From Leguminivora glycinivorella (taxonomy: Eukaryota > Arthropoda > Insecta > Lepidoptera > Tortricidae): DNA of 64,000 nt. The notes under the pieces were generated by a model. It did not search any database, was not told the DNA's origin, and saw only the letters and a list, made by a program, of their open reading frames with translations. Below are positions 34,045 to 46,480 of this stretch, piece after piece. The stretch covers positions 12,855,118-12,919,117 of the forward strand of contig NC_062977.1 in the NCBI RefSeq assembly GCF_023078275.1, read 5' to 3'. Every line of letters starts with the position of its first letter. The first letter of the stretch is position 1. The translations under genes were made by a program, and so were the position numbers.

Positions 34045-34870
34045 TACTAAGGTAACGGACCCAATCATGGACAGTTTAAGAAAAATTTTCGCCTGTTTTT
34101 GATATTTCACTGATAAATGTAAAAATTCTACCGCTAAGCGTGTTAAATATTGAATGTCCTATCCTTCTTTTACATTTCAAGCGTATTGCAGAATAGATAC
34201 TCGTATTGGTTTCTTTATAGTTAACAAATTAAAACTAGGTGTTTTTTCTCCAATTATGGACGGCAGTTCTCCAGTAATGGATCCCCCATTATGGACAGTG
34301 AAATAAGTTTAACATTTTAAGCCAACTGATACTCAATGAGTCAATTTTATATACCATAAATAAAATTAGTTTGGGTTATTTTAACATAGGATTGTTTCTT
34401 GTAAATTTTGGTTTTGTAAATTGTTCCTTGTCCATCATAGGAGGTACGCAGTTTTTCGGTTCCAGTAATGGACACTCGCAAAATAACGCTATTTCTTTAT
34501 ATCTTTGGAGCAACAAACTAGTATGTTTTATACCTTATCGCAATGCTTAATGCAGTAAGTAAAAGTCATTCAAGTTTACACCGAGTATTATTTTTTTATT
34601 ATTTTATACATTAACTCAACTCTCTTAGCAACATTACTAAGAATTCGTCTTGATATTTTTTTCAGTTAACTGGTGAATTTTATCTTGTCGCTAAATCCTT
34701 CAGAAATAACCGAATTAATTGAAACTTCAAAATGAAACAGCTCTACAACTCTAGTTTATGGTACATTGCCGTCAGTTTTTAGAAACTAATTTTAGATACT
34801 TATTTTTAAGGATTTGCGTTTTTTGTCCATAATGGCATCACCGTCCATTATAGGGTATTTTACATTATAT
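34045..34870. mobile_element. AT-rich element with repeated TCCATWATGGAC words
   Basis: Half or whole copies of TCCATNATGGAC occur at about 34064 (CAATCATGGACAG), 34252 (CAATTATGGACGG), 34271 (CAGTAATGGATCC), 34288 (CCATTATGGACAG), 34430 (GTCCATCATAGG), 34464 (CAGTAATGGACAC), 34827 (GTCCATAATGGC) and 34842 (GTCCATTATAGGG). The first ones point one way and the last two the other way, as in subterminal repeats of a transposon. There is no coding frame. Confidence 0.5.
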
Positions 34871-36654
34871 TTCATTGTATAGTTGTAGAAATACTTTATT
34901 AGCGACCCCTAGTGCGTCAGATTTATAAAATATTGACAACCGGCTAAGTGCCTCATATACATACAGTGTGTAAATCAAACAATGTAGAGGCGAAACCGCA
35001 CTGCAAAAAGAGCGTGTGTTCAATTAATTGTGTCTTGACTCTTAGAGCTTCACGCTTCCATGAAACCTGATTTACATTGTCCGTCCTTGACCGAAGAACC
35101 TTTAGACGTCAGCGACTCAGGCAAAGAATTAAATCACGTATAGCCACCAAAACTTACGCCGAGTTGACGGCACTCGTTTTGTTATGCACGCGGCGATAAG
35201 CAGAGTGATTTGCAAACAATGCACTCTCAAACAAGTCCTTTTCACAGTGCGATAGTTCTAGGACCACTAAAGGGTTGTGTAGAAAACGAACCTTCGTCAC
35301 CAGGAGTGCAGAGCGTGCGAGGTGGTCGTCGTTCGGACGCCCTTGTCACGTCACGACGCTGCACCGCGGTCGGGTCAATGCACAGAGTACCAACCCACAC
35401 AGACATAATGTGGGAATGCAACGTTCATTTATTGACTTAGTTTACTTTTCTTGTAATAGAAAAATAAATATCGCATGTGTCGTACAAACATTGCGAAGAT
35501 TTAATTGTTTTTTAGTGGATTTAATATTAAGAAGAGTTTTTTAATAAATTATATTGCCCTATGAATGTTTTATAGGTAACTCATCGTTTTATACGTCTGA
35601 CTGTGTGTTCTTTCTTGATCTTGTCTCGTGTTTGCAGTAAAAAATCCAGATATACATAAATATCTAAACTAAAATTAAACTCAAAATTAAATAACTGCAC
35701 TAGTTTAATTATAATAAAAATCTTGTTACTTGTTTAGGCACTTTTTATTTTAAAACTGACTTGACTTTCCAAACATCAAGGTCTTGCAAACGGCAGGTCG
35801 TCGTCCTAAGAGGTCAAATGAAAGAGAAACGTTTAATAATTTCACAGGATACAAGCCCGCTTGGATGTACAATTCAATAACATATACACATGTACCTGCA
35901 CGAATTGAGCAACCCAAAAATAAACACTTGTGCATGTTACGAATCTTTTGTCAAATTTTGAGGACAATTCACATAATATAATAAAGAGAAAAGTTGTGAC
36001 TACATATCGCTACTTCGACTTGTTACTTCTGCCAACTCAACATGAAGAATAAAAAATTCTTGAAATAAAAATTATACCTACTGCATTCATTGGTGCTATA
36101 CTGAAATAAATCATATTCTTATTTTTATTTAAATATCGCATATCTATAAAATTGTTTTGGCTGTTGGTATTAGAATTTAATAAAATTTACATATCCCAAC
36201 AAAACTGTGAATACTTGCTAATTGAGTAGTTACTGACTTGATCGACTTAACTCTCAAAATATCTACGAAAAAGCCTAGTCTATTAGATGGACCTACGTTA
36301 TCAAAGATATCCTTGACAGAGGACTATCAATACAACGCCACCGTTCACCACCAACAAACTAAATCAAACAGCTCAGACACATTCAACCAATGGAAAATGT
36401 GTAACTATAAACACGTGCAATTCCGACGTCAGAAACGCATTAGCAACATGCACAGAATGCAGCCGTCCCTCTCACACTTGCTAGTCACAGATATGTCTGT
36501 CGAAGTGCATGTGATTGCAGCGCGTCAATTTCTTGGCACATTCAGTCTCTTCGACGGTTCAGTCGCCCTGGTAGTTCTAAAGTGAAACTAACAGTTCATG
36601 ATTACTGTTTGATCAAACATGTCACTCAGCTGCAAGTTTGCCTGAACTGAACTA
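34871..36654. other. Intron tract
   Basis: GC-richer patch at 35150-35430 with two overlapping open frames that lack motifs. The 115-codon frame at 36238-36585 starts only with TTG and has no recognisable domain. No feature supported. Confidence 0.4.
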
Positions 36655-37135
36655 TTTTTTAGGGTTCCGTAGTCAACTAGGAACCCTTATAGTTTCGCCA
36701 TGTCTGTCTGTCCGTCCGTCCGTCCGTCCGCGGATAATCTCAGAAACCGTTAGCACTAGAAAGCTGAAATTTGGTACCAATATGTATATCAATCACGCCA
36801 ACAAAGTGCAAAAATAAAAAATGGAAAAAAATGTTTTATTAGGGTACCCCCCCTACATGTAAAGTGGGGGCTGATTTTTTTTTTCATTCCAACCCCAACG
36901 TGTGATATATTGTTGGATAGGTATTTAAAAATTAATAAGGGTTTACTAAGATCATTTTTAGATAATACTAATATTTTCGGAAATAATCGCTCCTAAAGGA
37001 AAAAAAAGTGCGTCCCCCCCCCCTCTAACTTTTGAACCATATGTTTAATAGGTTCAGTAGTTTTTGAGAAAAATACGGAAAACTACGGAACCCTACACTG
37101 AGCGTGGCCCGACACGCTCTTGGCCGGTTTTTTTT
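36655..37135 (+). mobile_element. AGGGTTCCGTAGTCAACTAGG repeat, full copy
   Basis: It starts AGGGTTCCGTAGTCAACTAG, holds CTGTCTGTCCGTCCGTCCGT and AGCTGAAATTTGGTACC, and ends ACGGAACCCTACACTGAGCG then TGGCCCGACACGCTCTTGGC and a T-run. The start and the AAACTACGGAACCCT near the end are inverted to each other. I recall this as one of the commonest lepidopteran dispersed repeats; its transposition class is unclear. Confidence 0.75.
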
Positions 37136-39320
37136 AGTTATTTTGCCACACATAGCATTTTAAGTTTTCTGTACCGTCTTATAAAAGAACTCGTAGTTTC
37201 ATATTCAACTGCGAGTAAATTATATACTTAATTAATTACATATTTAAATACCTACCTACCTATCTATTACCATTTTAATAAAAAAAAATTTGTTCGCTTT
37301 TACAGAAAGTCAGACTTAGATCGTATTCCTAAATTATATTTTTTCTTGTAAATACCTATGAATTGCGATACTGAGTCAGTGATTAATTTGAGTTTACAAA
37401 ATCGACGAATGTAATATCAAGTAATATATACCTAAAATTATGATTATTTAAATATAATGATGATAAGTAAATAATGTTTTAGTAAACATCGCTAGCGGTG
37501 GAGCCCCGTATCGGGGTGGCTCCGTACCACGCGCGCCGCTCGCTTCAAATGCAGTTCACTTCAGTGCAACTGAGTACTAGGGCATCATAACACTCAAGAG
37601 CACTGTATGCACTTTTACTTATATACACATATATATAAGCATTGATATATTCTGGTTGAGAAACAGCGATAGGAGTGTTGTATATATTTATTATGAAAAA
37701 TAGATGATAATCTTGCCTCAGATATAAAGCAGAATTTCTGTTTCGAAAATGAAAACGTAATTATTCGGCATGTCATTTACTATTTTCTTGTCTTGTTTAT
37801 CAGTCGTTAATAAACATAATACTTATAATATATTCTTAAAAGTGCCTACATAAAAACTACAAAAAATATACTATCAATTAGGTATAAATCCAAGTAAAAC
37901 CTTTAAAAAAATTACCCCAATATTTCGTAAATAAAATAATATGTAGATAGGTAGACTTAATTAGCGAATTATCTTATATACCTAATGAAAGAAAATTAAG
38001 CAGGTGTCAATGAATTATTTATTTAAATTGCATATTGCAAAACACATGTAGTGTATACCTAGCGTATAGTTTTTGTTTCTTTTTCATTATCCTTTACATT
38101 ATAAAATAACATGTACTGTAGTTCTTTGTATTAGTTACATTACACACGATGTCTGTAGTCAGTAATGTTCAATTTATATAAAAAGTATAGGCGGAATATT
38201 TTTGTTAGCGCATAATTGTTATGAGAAAGTCCTACTGTCCCGATTGTTAGCGGATAAACTAACTGATCAATTTGATCGAGTCATAACATTCACTTGTAAA
38301 AATATTTTTCTTTACTCCCATTGATCCATATAGTATAATGGTGATTGAGATGAGTCTCATTTAAGAAAGCGTGAGAGTTACACCGCCCAATTAATAAACA
38401 ACAGTATTGAAATGTGTATTGGCATTCTTGTGTTGTATTGTAAATTAAAAACATATGTACATTTACACTTTGACGATTATTTGTAAATTAAGTACTTACT
38501 TACTTATATAGTTATACATAACACCTTGTATACAATATTTTTTATTTAATTGATAAATCAATGACATGAAAGACAGGAGGACTCTGGGTTTGAATCCGTC
38601 GAAGCGAGGGATGAAAATTGTTTTAGGAATCTGGACCCACTTTGGCGCCTAAGCATTGCAAACTAATCCCTATTAGTTAGCAATGAAGTTTCAATAAATC
38701 TAAATCCAGATTTTGCGAAAATATTTTGGAGTTGAATACATTTGTAGAGAAAAGTTCACCTCACTTTTTTTCGAATTTATTTGCATTAACGCTTATTTTT
38801 GCTTATTTCCTCATGTAACCTCAACATACTAATTCAGTAGTTCCTAACCCTCAAATTACTTTCATAATTCGCAACACAAGAAGCGCTCTCCCTTTTAGTT
38901 TCCACGCGCGGCGATTACGCGGCGGCGCGGGCGCGGTGATCTCAGATGTAATAGGCGTTGATTTCTAAGCGAAGGTGAGGTGCACGCGCATTGCGCGCAG
39001 TTCAAGTTTAGCTGCGCTTGCCATTCTAAGGTCTAATACACACTGAAACATTGTTTGTTAAATTAATTGTTTAGTTGACATTTATTAATTATCTTATAAT
39101 TTTGTACTCGAGCAATTCTTGTCTATTTTGGGGTTCTCGGATGCGGCTATTATGATTTCGATGAAATTTGTTATGAGACTTTTTGGGGGCGAAAATTCGA
39201 TCTTCATCATTATGTAATTTATTATGTAATTTTATTATGTAATTTTTGACGATCATGATGAGAAGATAAACATAATTTTGACATGTAGCAAATTTATAGT
39301 GTAATTTTTATCATGAAATA
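37136..39320. other. Intron tract
   Basis: AT-rich; a GGAGCCCCGTATCGGGGTGG hairpin-like patch near 37500 and a GC-rich patch at 38905-39020. No gene recognised. Confidence 0.4.
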
Positions 39321-39324
39321 AAGA

Positions 39325-39350
39325 AATCTAATCTAATCTAATCTAATCTT
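39325..39350 (+). repeat. AATCT microsatellite
   Basis: Five consecutive AATCT units. Not the insect telomere repeat TTAGG. Confidence 0.9.
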
Positions 39351-39605
39351 ATGATGTGCGTTCCTTATAATAGGAAAAACACAAACCTTGTTGAAATTAG
39401 GTATCATGTCTATAAATACGTATACGATGCTACTCTATACGATGGTACTCAAATTAAAGCAGGAGAGCGTCTAAATTTTCATTTTCACTTTACCAAAAAT
39501 TCTATTATAGAGAGCTACAAGACGATATCACGAAAAGAAATTTTTATAACAAATTGCATCTCTGGAATGGAATCTATGGAAACTGATTACATTGCTTATA
39601 ATTAA
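39351..39605 (+). pseudogene. Open frame of unknown origin after a microsatellite
   Basis: An 84-codon frame from ATGATGTGCGTTCC reads smoothly (DATLYDGTQIKAGERLNFHF) and has no long low-complexity part. It starts right after the AATCT repeat and AATAAAGAAATCT. That arrangement could mean a retroposed or transposon fragment. I do not recognise a domain, and no promoter or splice sites support it as a gene. Confidence 0.2.
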
Positions 39606-40576
39606 TCCCGACATTTCGAAGTTTCATCGCGGTGACCGGACTATTATGTACCTTTTGTCATTTATTTGTATAAAAGTTCAAGTAAAATTTAAAAAAAGAT
39701 ATTGCACGCGTTTCTAGCATCTAGAAATCTAACGCACGTCTAGCTCCGATGAATGCACTACGTGTAGACTAGCCCTACGCTAGGGATCGTTGGACTTCTA
39801 ACGCCCTGCGCCGGGGCAACGAACGCGCGCAGCTGCCCGGGAAATAGATCCCGTCCCGACTATTTCAGAGCACGCTTAGATACTGCCCCTGCATTGCTTT
39901 GTGCATTTCACAAATACCTGTAATGCGAGAGACCTAACAATGTGGAAGCCAAAAAGGGGTAAATCTTGTTTAGTTCGCCTTTAAATGAGGACAAGAAATT
40001 GCATCCGCAAAAGCTTGCCATTTTCTGCTTTGTCTGAATTAATTATAAAATATTTAATATGATCCATAAAATTGTTGTGCATATTAGTTATGTTAAAATA
40101 TTTTGAATACTATTTTACCAACATTCCGATATGTGCCACACCGGTCACATTCGGTTTATATTATAACAACAGAATCGTTTTTTTTAAAGTTTCTTTAATA
40201 ACCTCGCTGGCGCAAAAATTATGAGGTAAGAACAATAATGAAAGTGAATTGTTTCGAACGATAGTCTTGAATATTTATGCATCTTTGACACAATATTTAT
40301 TGCAAATTGCATCATATGGATATCATTTACATCACCTACCTAAAATAAGATACAATGTTACACGACTTGATACGACTATAATACGATTTTTAGTAGATAA
40401 CTTTTAAATTAATTATTTCAAATAAATAAAATAAAGTTGAGGTAACTGGCGATGGATGTTCATGTAAATAAAGGTTTTTAACTATTTTAAATATCTCGGG
40501 AATACAAAGGAATGTCTGGACAGTATAATAGAATAGCTATTGGCTCGGATGCGCTTTGCCGGCCCACTTAGTCGCG
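39606..40576. other. Intron tract
   Basis: No gene or repeat recognised. Confidence 0.4.
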
Positions 40577-40584
40577 AAGTTCAT

Positions 40585-42280
40585 GTGTGTGTGTGGATTG
40601 AGTGAGCATCTTCCGAAAATAAAAAAAAATATGCTGATCATTTAGTAAAAGTTCTAAAACAATTGTAAAACGAATCTCTGAATTTGTAAAAAGATAAATC
40701 AAAAGATACAGCCATTAACATGTGCTCACTCAGTTCTCACAAACTACCAACGAAAACAGTGAATATATTCATTTAACATATAATATTTATATACTAACAT
40801 TTAGTAAAAAATAGGCCAACCTACCTCTATAAATATTAGATCACCTAGTGACGTATTAAATTTTTTACAAATAGTTTCTTAAAAAGTGAAATGGGAATTT
40901 GTAAAATACAAAACGAACCACTAACGTGTCAGGTTTTTTTATAATAAATTTTTGTAAGTGCTCACTCAGTCCACACGTTTTGAGAAAGTTAAAAATGTAA
41001 ATATCTTACGATTTGTAGCACCTAAGACACTCGAAAGTACTTCAACATTTAGTAAAAATTTTTACTAAATATCCACCATCTAATATTTTATATTCGTTGT
41101 CTGGTTTTAAAGATATTCAGACATAACTTTTCTCATACAAATGTATCAAGTAGGGTGACCACACTATGTCGGCTCCTGATTTTCCCCACCTTCCCATTGT
41201 CATATTGAGATTGGGGAGTTTCGTTCGTTCAATTTTGATAATATGAAACTAATACCATATAAATATCCATCTGCAAACTGTTTTTAGGTTATGTTCTTGG
41301 CCTAGTGATGATGTGTATTGTGTAATTTTTATCGACGTCAGGATAATAACCATATCGACATGCATGCATTAAAAAGGACATGAATGATAATTGGTAAGAA
41401 ACAAAGAATATAATACTTCACTAGTAAGAAACCAGAACCTGGTAATCTAATCGCGCTAACAGATGAGCGTACCGGATTTGTAAGTGGGAGCGAGAAATAG
41501 TTATTCTTTTCTCGCTCCCACTTACAAATCCGGTAAACTATTATCAAAATTGAACGAAACTCCCCAATCTCAATATGACAATGGGAAGGTGGGGAAAATC
41601 AGGAGCCGACATAGTGTGGTCACCCTACTTGATACATTTGTATGAGAAAAGTTATGTCTGAATATCTTTAAAACCAGACAACGAATATAAAATATTAGAT
41701 GGTGGATATTTAGTAAAAATTTTTACTAAATGTTGAAGTACTTTCGAGTGTCTTAGGTGCTACAAATCATAAGATATTTACATTTTTAACTTTCTCAAAA
41801 CGTGTGGACTGAGTGAGCACTTACAAAAATTTATTATAAAAAAACCTGACACGTTAGTGGTTCGTTTTGTATTTTACAAATTCCCATTTCACTTTTACTA
41901 AACTATACACATGTAATAGCGGTCTAAATCTTATGTTTTTCATCAAAATTCGGCTTTTCAAAAGTGTGTGGATTGAGTGAGCATAAGAAACTATTTGTAA
42001 AAAATTAAATACGTCACTAGGTGATCTAATATTTATAGAGGTAGGTTGGCCTATTTTTTACTAAATGTTAGTATATAAATATTATATGTTAAATGAATAT
42101 ATTCACTGTTTTCGTTGGTAGTTTGTGAGAACTGAGTGAGCACATGTTAATGGCTGTATCTTTTGATTTATCTTTTTACAAATTCAGAGATTCGTTTTAC
42201 AATTGTTTTAGAACTTTTACTAAATGATCAGCATATTTTTTTTTATTTTCGGAAGGTGCTCACTCAATCCACACACACAC
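40585..42280. mobile_element. 1.7-kb palindromic element with near-identical long arms and 8-bp target duplication
   Basis: The left arm (40585-41243) and right arm (41539-42280) are inverted copies. By eye I count about three substitutions and one 4-bp indel over some 650 bp, plus an 88-bp block present only in the right arm (about 41897-41984). Tips are GTGTGTGTGTGGATTGAGTG. AAGTTCAT flanks both sides exactly (40577-40584, 42281-42288). The arms contain degenerate modules that begin GTGCTCACTCAGTCCACAC and include CATTTAGTAAAA. The loop (41244-41538) has its own 25-bp perfect hairpin. There is no coding frame. The 8-bp duplication fits hAT, P or Merlin insertion, but the tips fit none that I know. 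Confidence 0.93.
41472..41536. repeat. Hairpin in the loop of the palindromic element
   Basis: CCGGATTTGTAAGTGGGAGC GAGAA pairs perfectly with its reverse complement across a 10-bp loop (ATAGTTATTC). Confidence 0.9.
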
Positions 42281-42288
42281 AAGTTCAT

Positions 42289-42924
42289 CAGGGCATTGCA
42301 CTTTCTATGCCGATGCAGCGCCGAGAAAGTGATTCACGTCCACACTAACCACTAAATGCTATCAGCAATCGGTTAATGGTATGATTGTTATGAATTATTG
42401 CATGCTGTTAGCGATTGGACAGAAAGGGTAATGCTATTTATAATTACGAGTATGACGCGAATGACCGTTGTATGACATATGACAATTCGCTTAAAATGTG
42501 CTGTTACAAAAATGTTTAAAGATGTTTCTGGAAATTTTTCTTAAGGAAATCTGTATCGGTTATTGATAGGTACGATTAAAATATATGGATAACTTACAGA
42601 ATTATTATACTTATCACCCCTACATGTATTTACTATATAATTATTTATTTTTATACGGACCGGACATGTATGTATAATGTTTAACAGAAAGTGTGAAATG
42701 CTAAGACATTTTGGAAACCGTAAAAAATCCGCGACTTCCAAATAACGCAATATTTCCAAACAAATTTTTCACCTCAAAAGACAATCAAAGTTATTGGATA
42801 TATGTAACCATTTTTTTATGGAGTCTAAATTGGATAAAAAAATAATTCGATAAATGTATTTCTGTAAGCTTAAGTACCTACTTGAAAATTTAATACTGCA
42901 TCGTCAGGGAGAAAATAAAAAAAG
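42289..42924. other. Intron tract
   Basis: No gene recognised. Confidence 0.4.
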
Positions 42925-43440
42925 GGTTCCGTAGCAGCAAATATAATAAACTTATTATGTCAATTTATACACCTGCCAAAATTACAGTTAAATCAACCTA
43001 TCTCAAAAACTATAAGAGATACTTTGATCAAACCAAAAATCGTTGAAAGAGTTAATTAGCATGCATCACCTCTATTTTTTTTAGAATTTTATACCCCGTA
43101 GTTATAAAAATAGAGGGGGGGGACATACTTTTTACGACTTTGAGAGCTGATATCTCAAAAACCGTTCACTTTAAGAAAAATGTTTTTTAGAAAACTTTAT
43201 ATCATTTTAAAAGACCTTTCCATTGATACCCCACACGGGTATGTACATCGAAAAAAAAATTTTCATCCCTCAGTTACATGTATGGGGGCCCCACCCCCAA
43301 TTCTTTTTTTTACTATTTAGTGTCATAATTTTGTAGCGGTTCATACAACACATATTCCCATCAAATTTCATCACTGTAGTACTTATAGTTTCCGAGTAAA
43401 TCGGCTGTGACAGACGGACATAAAAATTGCCATTATAGAT
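42925..43440 (+). mobile_element. Diverged AGGGTTCCGTAG repeat
   Basis: Begins AAAGGGTTCCGTAGCAGC, contains repeated CTCAAAAACYRT blocks, GGGGGGGACATACTTTTT, CCCCACACGGGTATG and GACAGACGGACATAAAAATT. Its right part is interrupted by the SINE at 43441. Confidence 0.55.
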
Positions 43441-43685
43441 AAAAAATAAATAAATAAATATTGGGGACACCTTACACAGATCAACTTAGCCCCAAACTAA
43501 GCAAATCTTGTACTACGAGTGCTAAGCGACGATAAATACATACTTATATACATAGAAAACATCCATGACTCAGGAACAAATATCTGTGCTCATCACACAA
43601 ATAAATGCCCTTACCGGGATTCGAACCCAGGACCGCGGCCCGCGGCTTAGCAGGCAGTGTCACTACCGACTGAGCCAGACCGGTC
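43441..43685 (-). mobile_element. tRNA-derived SINE, near full length
   Basis: On the minus strand the head reads GACCGGTCTGGCTCAGTCGG (A-box-like TGGCTCAGTCGG) and then GGTTCGAATCCCGGTAAGG (B box GGTTCGAATCC). The body and an ATTT-type tail follow. Probable target duplication: ATTATAGAT on the tail side and ATTAAAGAT on the head side (one mismatch). RNA polymerase III would transcribe an active copy; a LINE would mobilise it. Partial copies lie at 1436-1610 and 18535-18612. Confidence 0.85.
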
Positions 43686-43689
43686 ATTA

Positions 43690-44384
43690 AAGATTATAAT
43701 GGGATTACTACTACTTACTTATAGGGATAGGTATACGTAGGTACCTATACTTACCTTTAAAGTCGTGAGTTTCTAAGTGCAAATTACATTCAGTCCTCAC
43801 TTACGTAGCTATAACTACCAACATACAAGTATAAAAGTGGTTCTAATGCCGCCAAACAGGAATGTTAGGAAAAAAGTTGCAACGTTAGAAGTATCTAAGC
43901 AAGTCGGGTGCAGTGGCCAGCCAGTGCCAGTGACCTGGAGCGCTCCGTAGCAGCCCGTAGCGCGCTACGAATGCCCGAGACGTCATTATGTAAGCTCAAA
44001 CGAGCTTTCTTGACGCTGATATGATTGGAGACTAGTATGTTATTCATACTTATGATACTGAACTGAATAGTGTTTTTTAAAATAGGCCTCCCTATCGCTC
44101 ATTGCCAGTGGTAAAATTGAGCGTTTTAAAGTTTTAAGATATGTTATAGGTTAACGTAAACTTCGAGTTAAAAATATGTACTACAGGAAGTATTAACAAA
44201 ACTAAGTATATGAAATATAAAAAAAAAATGTAGGTTTGTTAAACTGAAGGCATTAATTACTTTTTTTTTTTATTAAAAAGGAGGTAAAGTGAAAATCAAT
44301 AACAAATTCTACACTTTTCCATATTTTGCGGAAATGTATGTACCGCATTTATTAAAAGCAAACATATTCCTTAATTTTTGGTTT
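43690..44384. other. Intron tract
   Basis: GC-richer patch at 43910-43985; nothing recognised. Confidence 0.4.
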
Positions 44385-44505
44385 TTAAGTTTGTTGTGTG
44401 TTTTTGTGTTTTATGTTTTTATGTTTGTGTTCTGCATACCCCTTTATGGGATACAGGCGTGATTGTATGTATGTTGTATGTATATTGTATGTATGTTTGC
44501 TTGAT
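44385..44505 (+). mobile_element. Retroelement tail with TATG microsatellite
   Basis: GTTCTGCATACCCCTTTATG then GGATACAGGCGTGATTGTAT and GTATG repeats. I recall the GCATACCCC..GGATACAGGCGTGA block as a lepidopteran LINE 3' end. Confidence 0.5.
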
Positions 44506-46480
44506 AATTTCAAGTAGAAACCGTTCTATTTTATAACATGTTTAGAATGTTGAAGAATGTTTTTCTACATTTAGACTTTTTTTTGTCAAGATCTTTTTAG
44601 TAGTAGGTACATTAGATGGCTTACATTAATCTTACAGCGCCATAATATCTGAAGGCAGTAGGTATTATCTCTCTACCCCTCTTTCAGGGCCTGTGACTGT
44701 GACGCATAGTTTCGGGAATTCCAACGCTGACTCAGAGTGGTATCCTATTTCAGGCTCTGTGTGACTCATCAACTAAATTTCACTAGTGATAAAGTATTAT
44801 ATATGTAATATGACCATGACAAATCAAAGATGAATGATAACAAAGTTTAAATTATATTACTAAAATGAGGATAGTATGGTTTTACCCATATATTTACGTG
44901 TGGTAAAGGACTATAGGTATATGAAATAGTACATTACTATACAAGTGCGTAAAAAAGGAAGTCCGAAACGAGTGGCGATAAATTAAAACACGACCGAAGG
45001 GACTTCAACACAACATCCAAAATACCTCACCGACGTACAGATAAATGGCCTAAAATACATAAATTCAAGTACATAATGAGGGGTCTACACCATATTAGTA
45101 ATTTTGATAAGGTGTGCGCCGTTTGTGATTCAGTGACCGCGCGTAGTAGCGCTGGTCGCAAGGATTTTGCATTTTAATGAATAAATAAGTCTTTTTTTAC
45201 GATATTGATTAAAAAAAGCATGCTCAAGAGCAAGGTTTTTTTTTAAACGTAGAAATATTGACGTAATAGTCTTCCAATGGTAACTGTTTGTGAGTGGAAA
45301 TCGTTGTTATTTATAGCCCATGCGAATGGATTACTTAGTAGGTGCCTATTAATTTGCATGGGCTATAAAAAAACTTAACATTTGAATATTTTGAACCTCC
45401 CTTAAAAATGACTATATTATGAAAATACGTTCAGTGATTTTCGAGTTACAACTTATTGCACACAGAGACAGATGTAGCACAGAGATAGATATTATTTCAT
45501 AATATTTTGCATGTTTAGGAATAGTACAAAAATACCTATTTTTCTTACCTACCGTCTTAATCGCAATGATCTAATATAAAAATGACAATTTCATTATGTT
45601 GATTCTATAAAAATGGAACACGGCCTATAATGAAACCGAAAGCGATTATACCTTATAAATGGTTCATAGGATAAAAGTTGACATTGGAAAATATGGAAAA
45701 TCATACGCATTCTAACCACTAGGTATAATAGTTGTTTGATTTGCTGTGGAAAGTGCAAGTGAAATCACACACTAGAGTGAAACCGAGTGGCTACGTGGAA
45801 TTACATAGCTCGGTAAATGAAACTATCCGGAAAACCCTGCAGCCTTACATTAAGCTACAGAATTACAGCCTGCCACTTTACCTTATTAGATGATTAATTG
45901 CTAAACGGGTGACGCCTCATACGTTTGCAAATTATGGCAGTCTGTACAAAGTTGCTGATTGTTCACATCCTATGTGGTATTTTTATTTGTTAGGGTTATA
46001 AATTACTTTTATAATCGTTCCACGTGTAGGTTCCTAAGGATGAACTCGTGTGGGTTTTCGTCTGTGTTATTTTGATTTCCTCTTCCTAGCCCCAGTGGTT
46101 GATGGATTTGAAATTTGTTTTCGAACCTTGAGCTTATGAATATAGGTAGACAGCAGTTATATATGTCAAAATATATTTAAATCGATTAAATACTTTTGCT
46201 ACACAGAAAAAAATAATTAAAAAAAAGATGAGCACTTTATCTTTTTTGCAAAAGTGGCTGTAGTAATGTTGGATTTTTTTTCAATTTGACGTTTTTTTTT
46301 CTAAAGCTTCCAATAATTACAGATACGGCAAGGATCGAATCTTAATCAAATTTTTGATGTATGTTAAAATTAGACTCAGACCGATAGAAGTAGTCAACTA
46401 GAGTTCAAAGTAACTTACCCTTATTTTTCATTGAGCCCCGTCCGCGTGTAGTTACACAATAACAACGAGTTATTACACCG
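44506..46480. other. Intron tract
   Basis: AT-rich. A small hairpin at 45311-45366 (TTATAGCCCATGCGAAT against ATTTGCATGGGCTATA) has one mismatch. No gene recognised. Confidence 0.4.

Noticed and set aside
36238..36585. 115-codon open frame as a gene
   Set aside because: Starts only with TTG, has no domain, no good splice context and ordinary composition.
39325..39350. Possible telomeric or centromeric repeat
   Set aside because: Only five AATCT units; a plain microsatellite, probably a retroelement tail.
43610..43685. tRNA gene on the minus strand
   Set aside because: A and B boxes are present but no complete cloverleaf could be drawn, and the sequence continues into a SINE body and tail.
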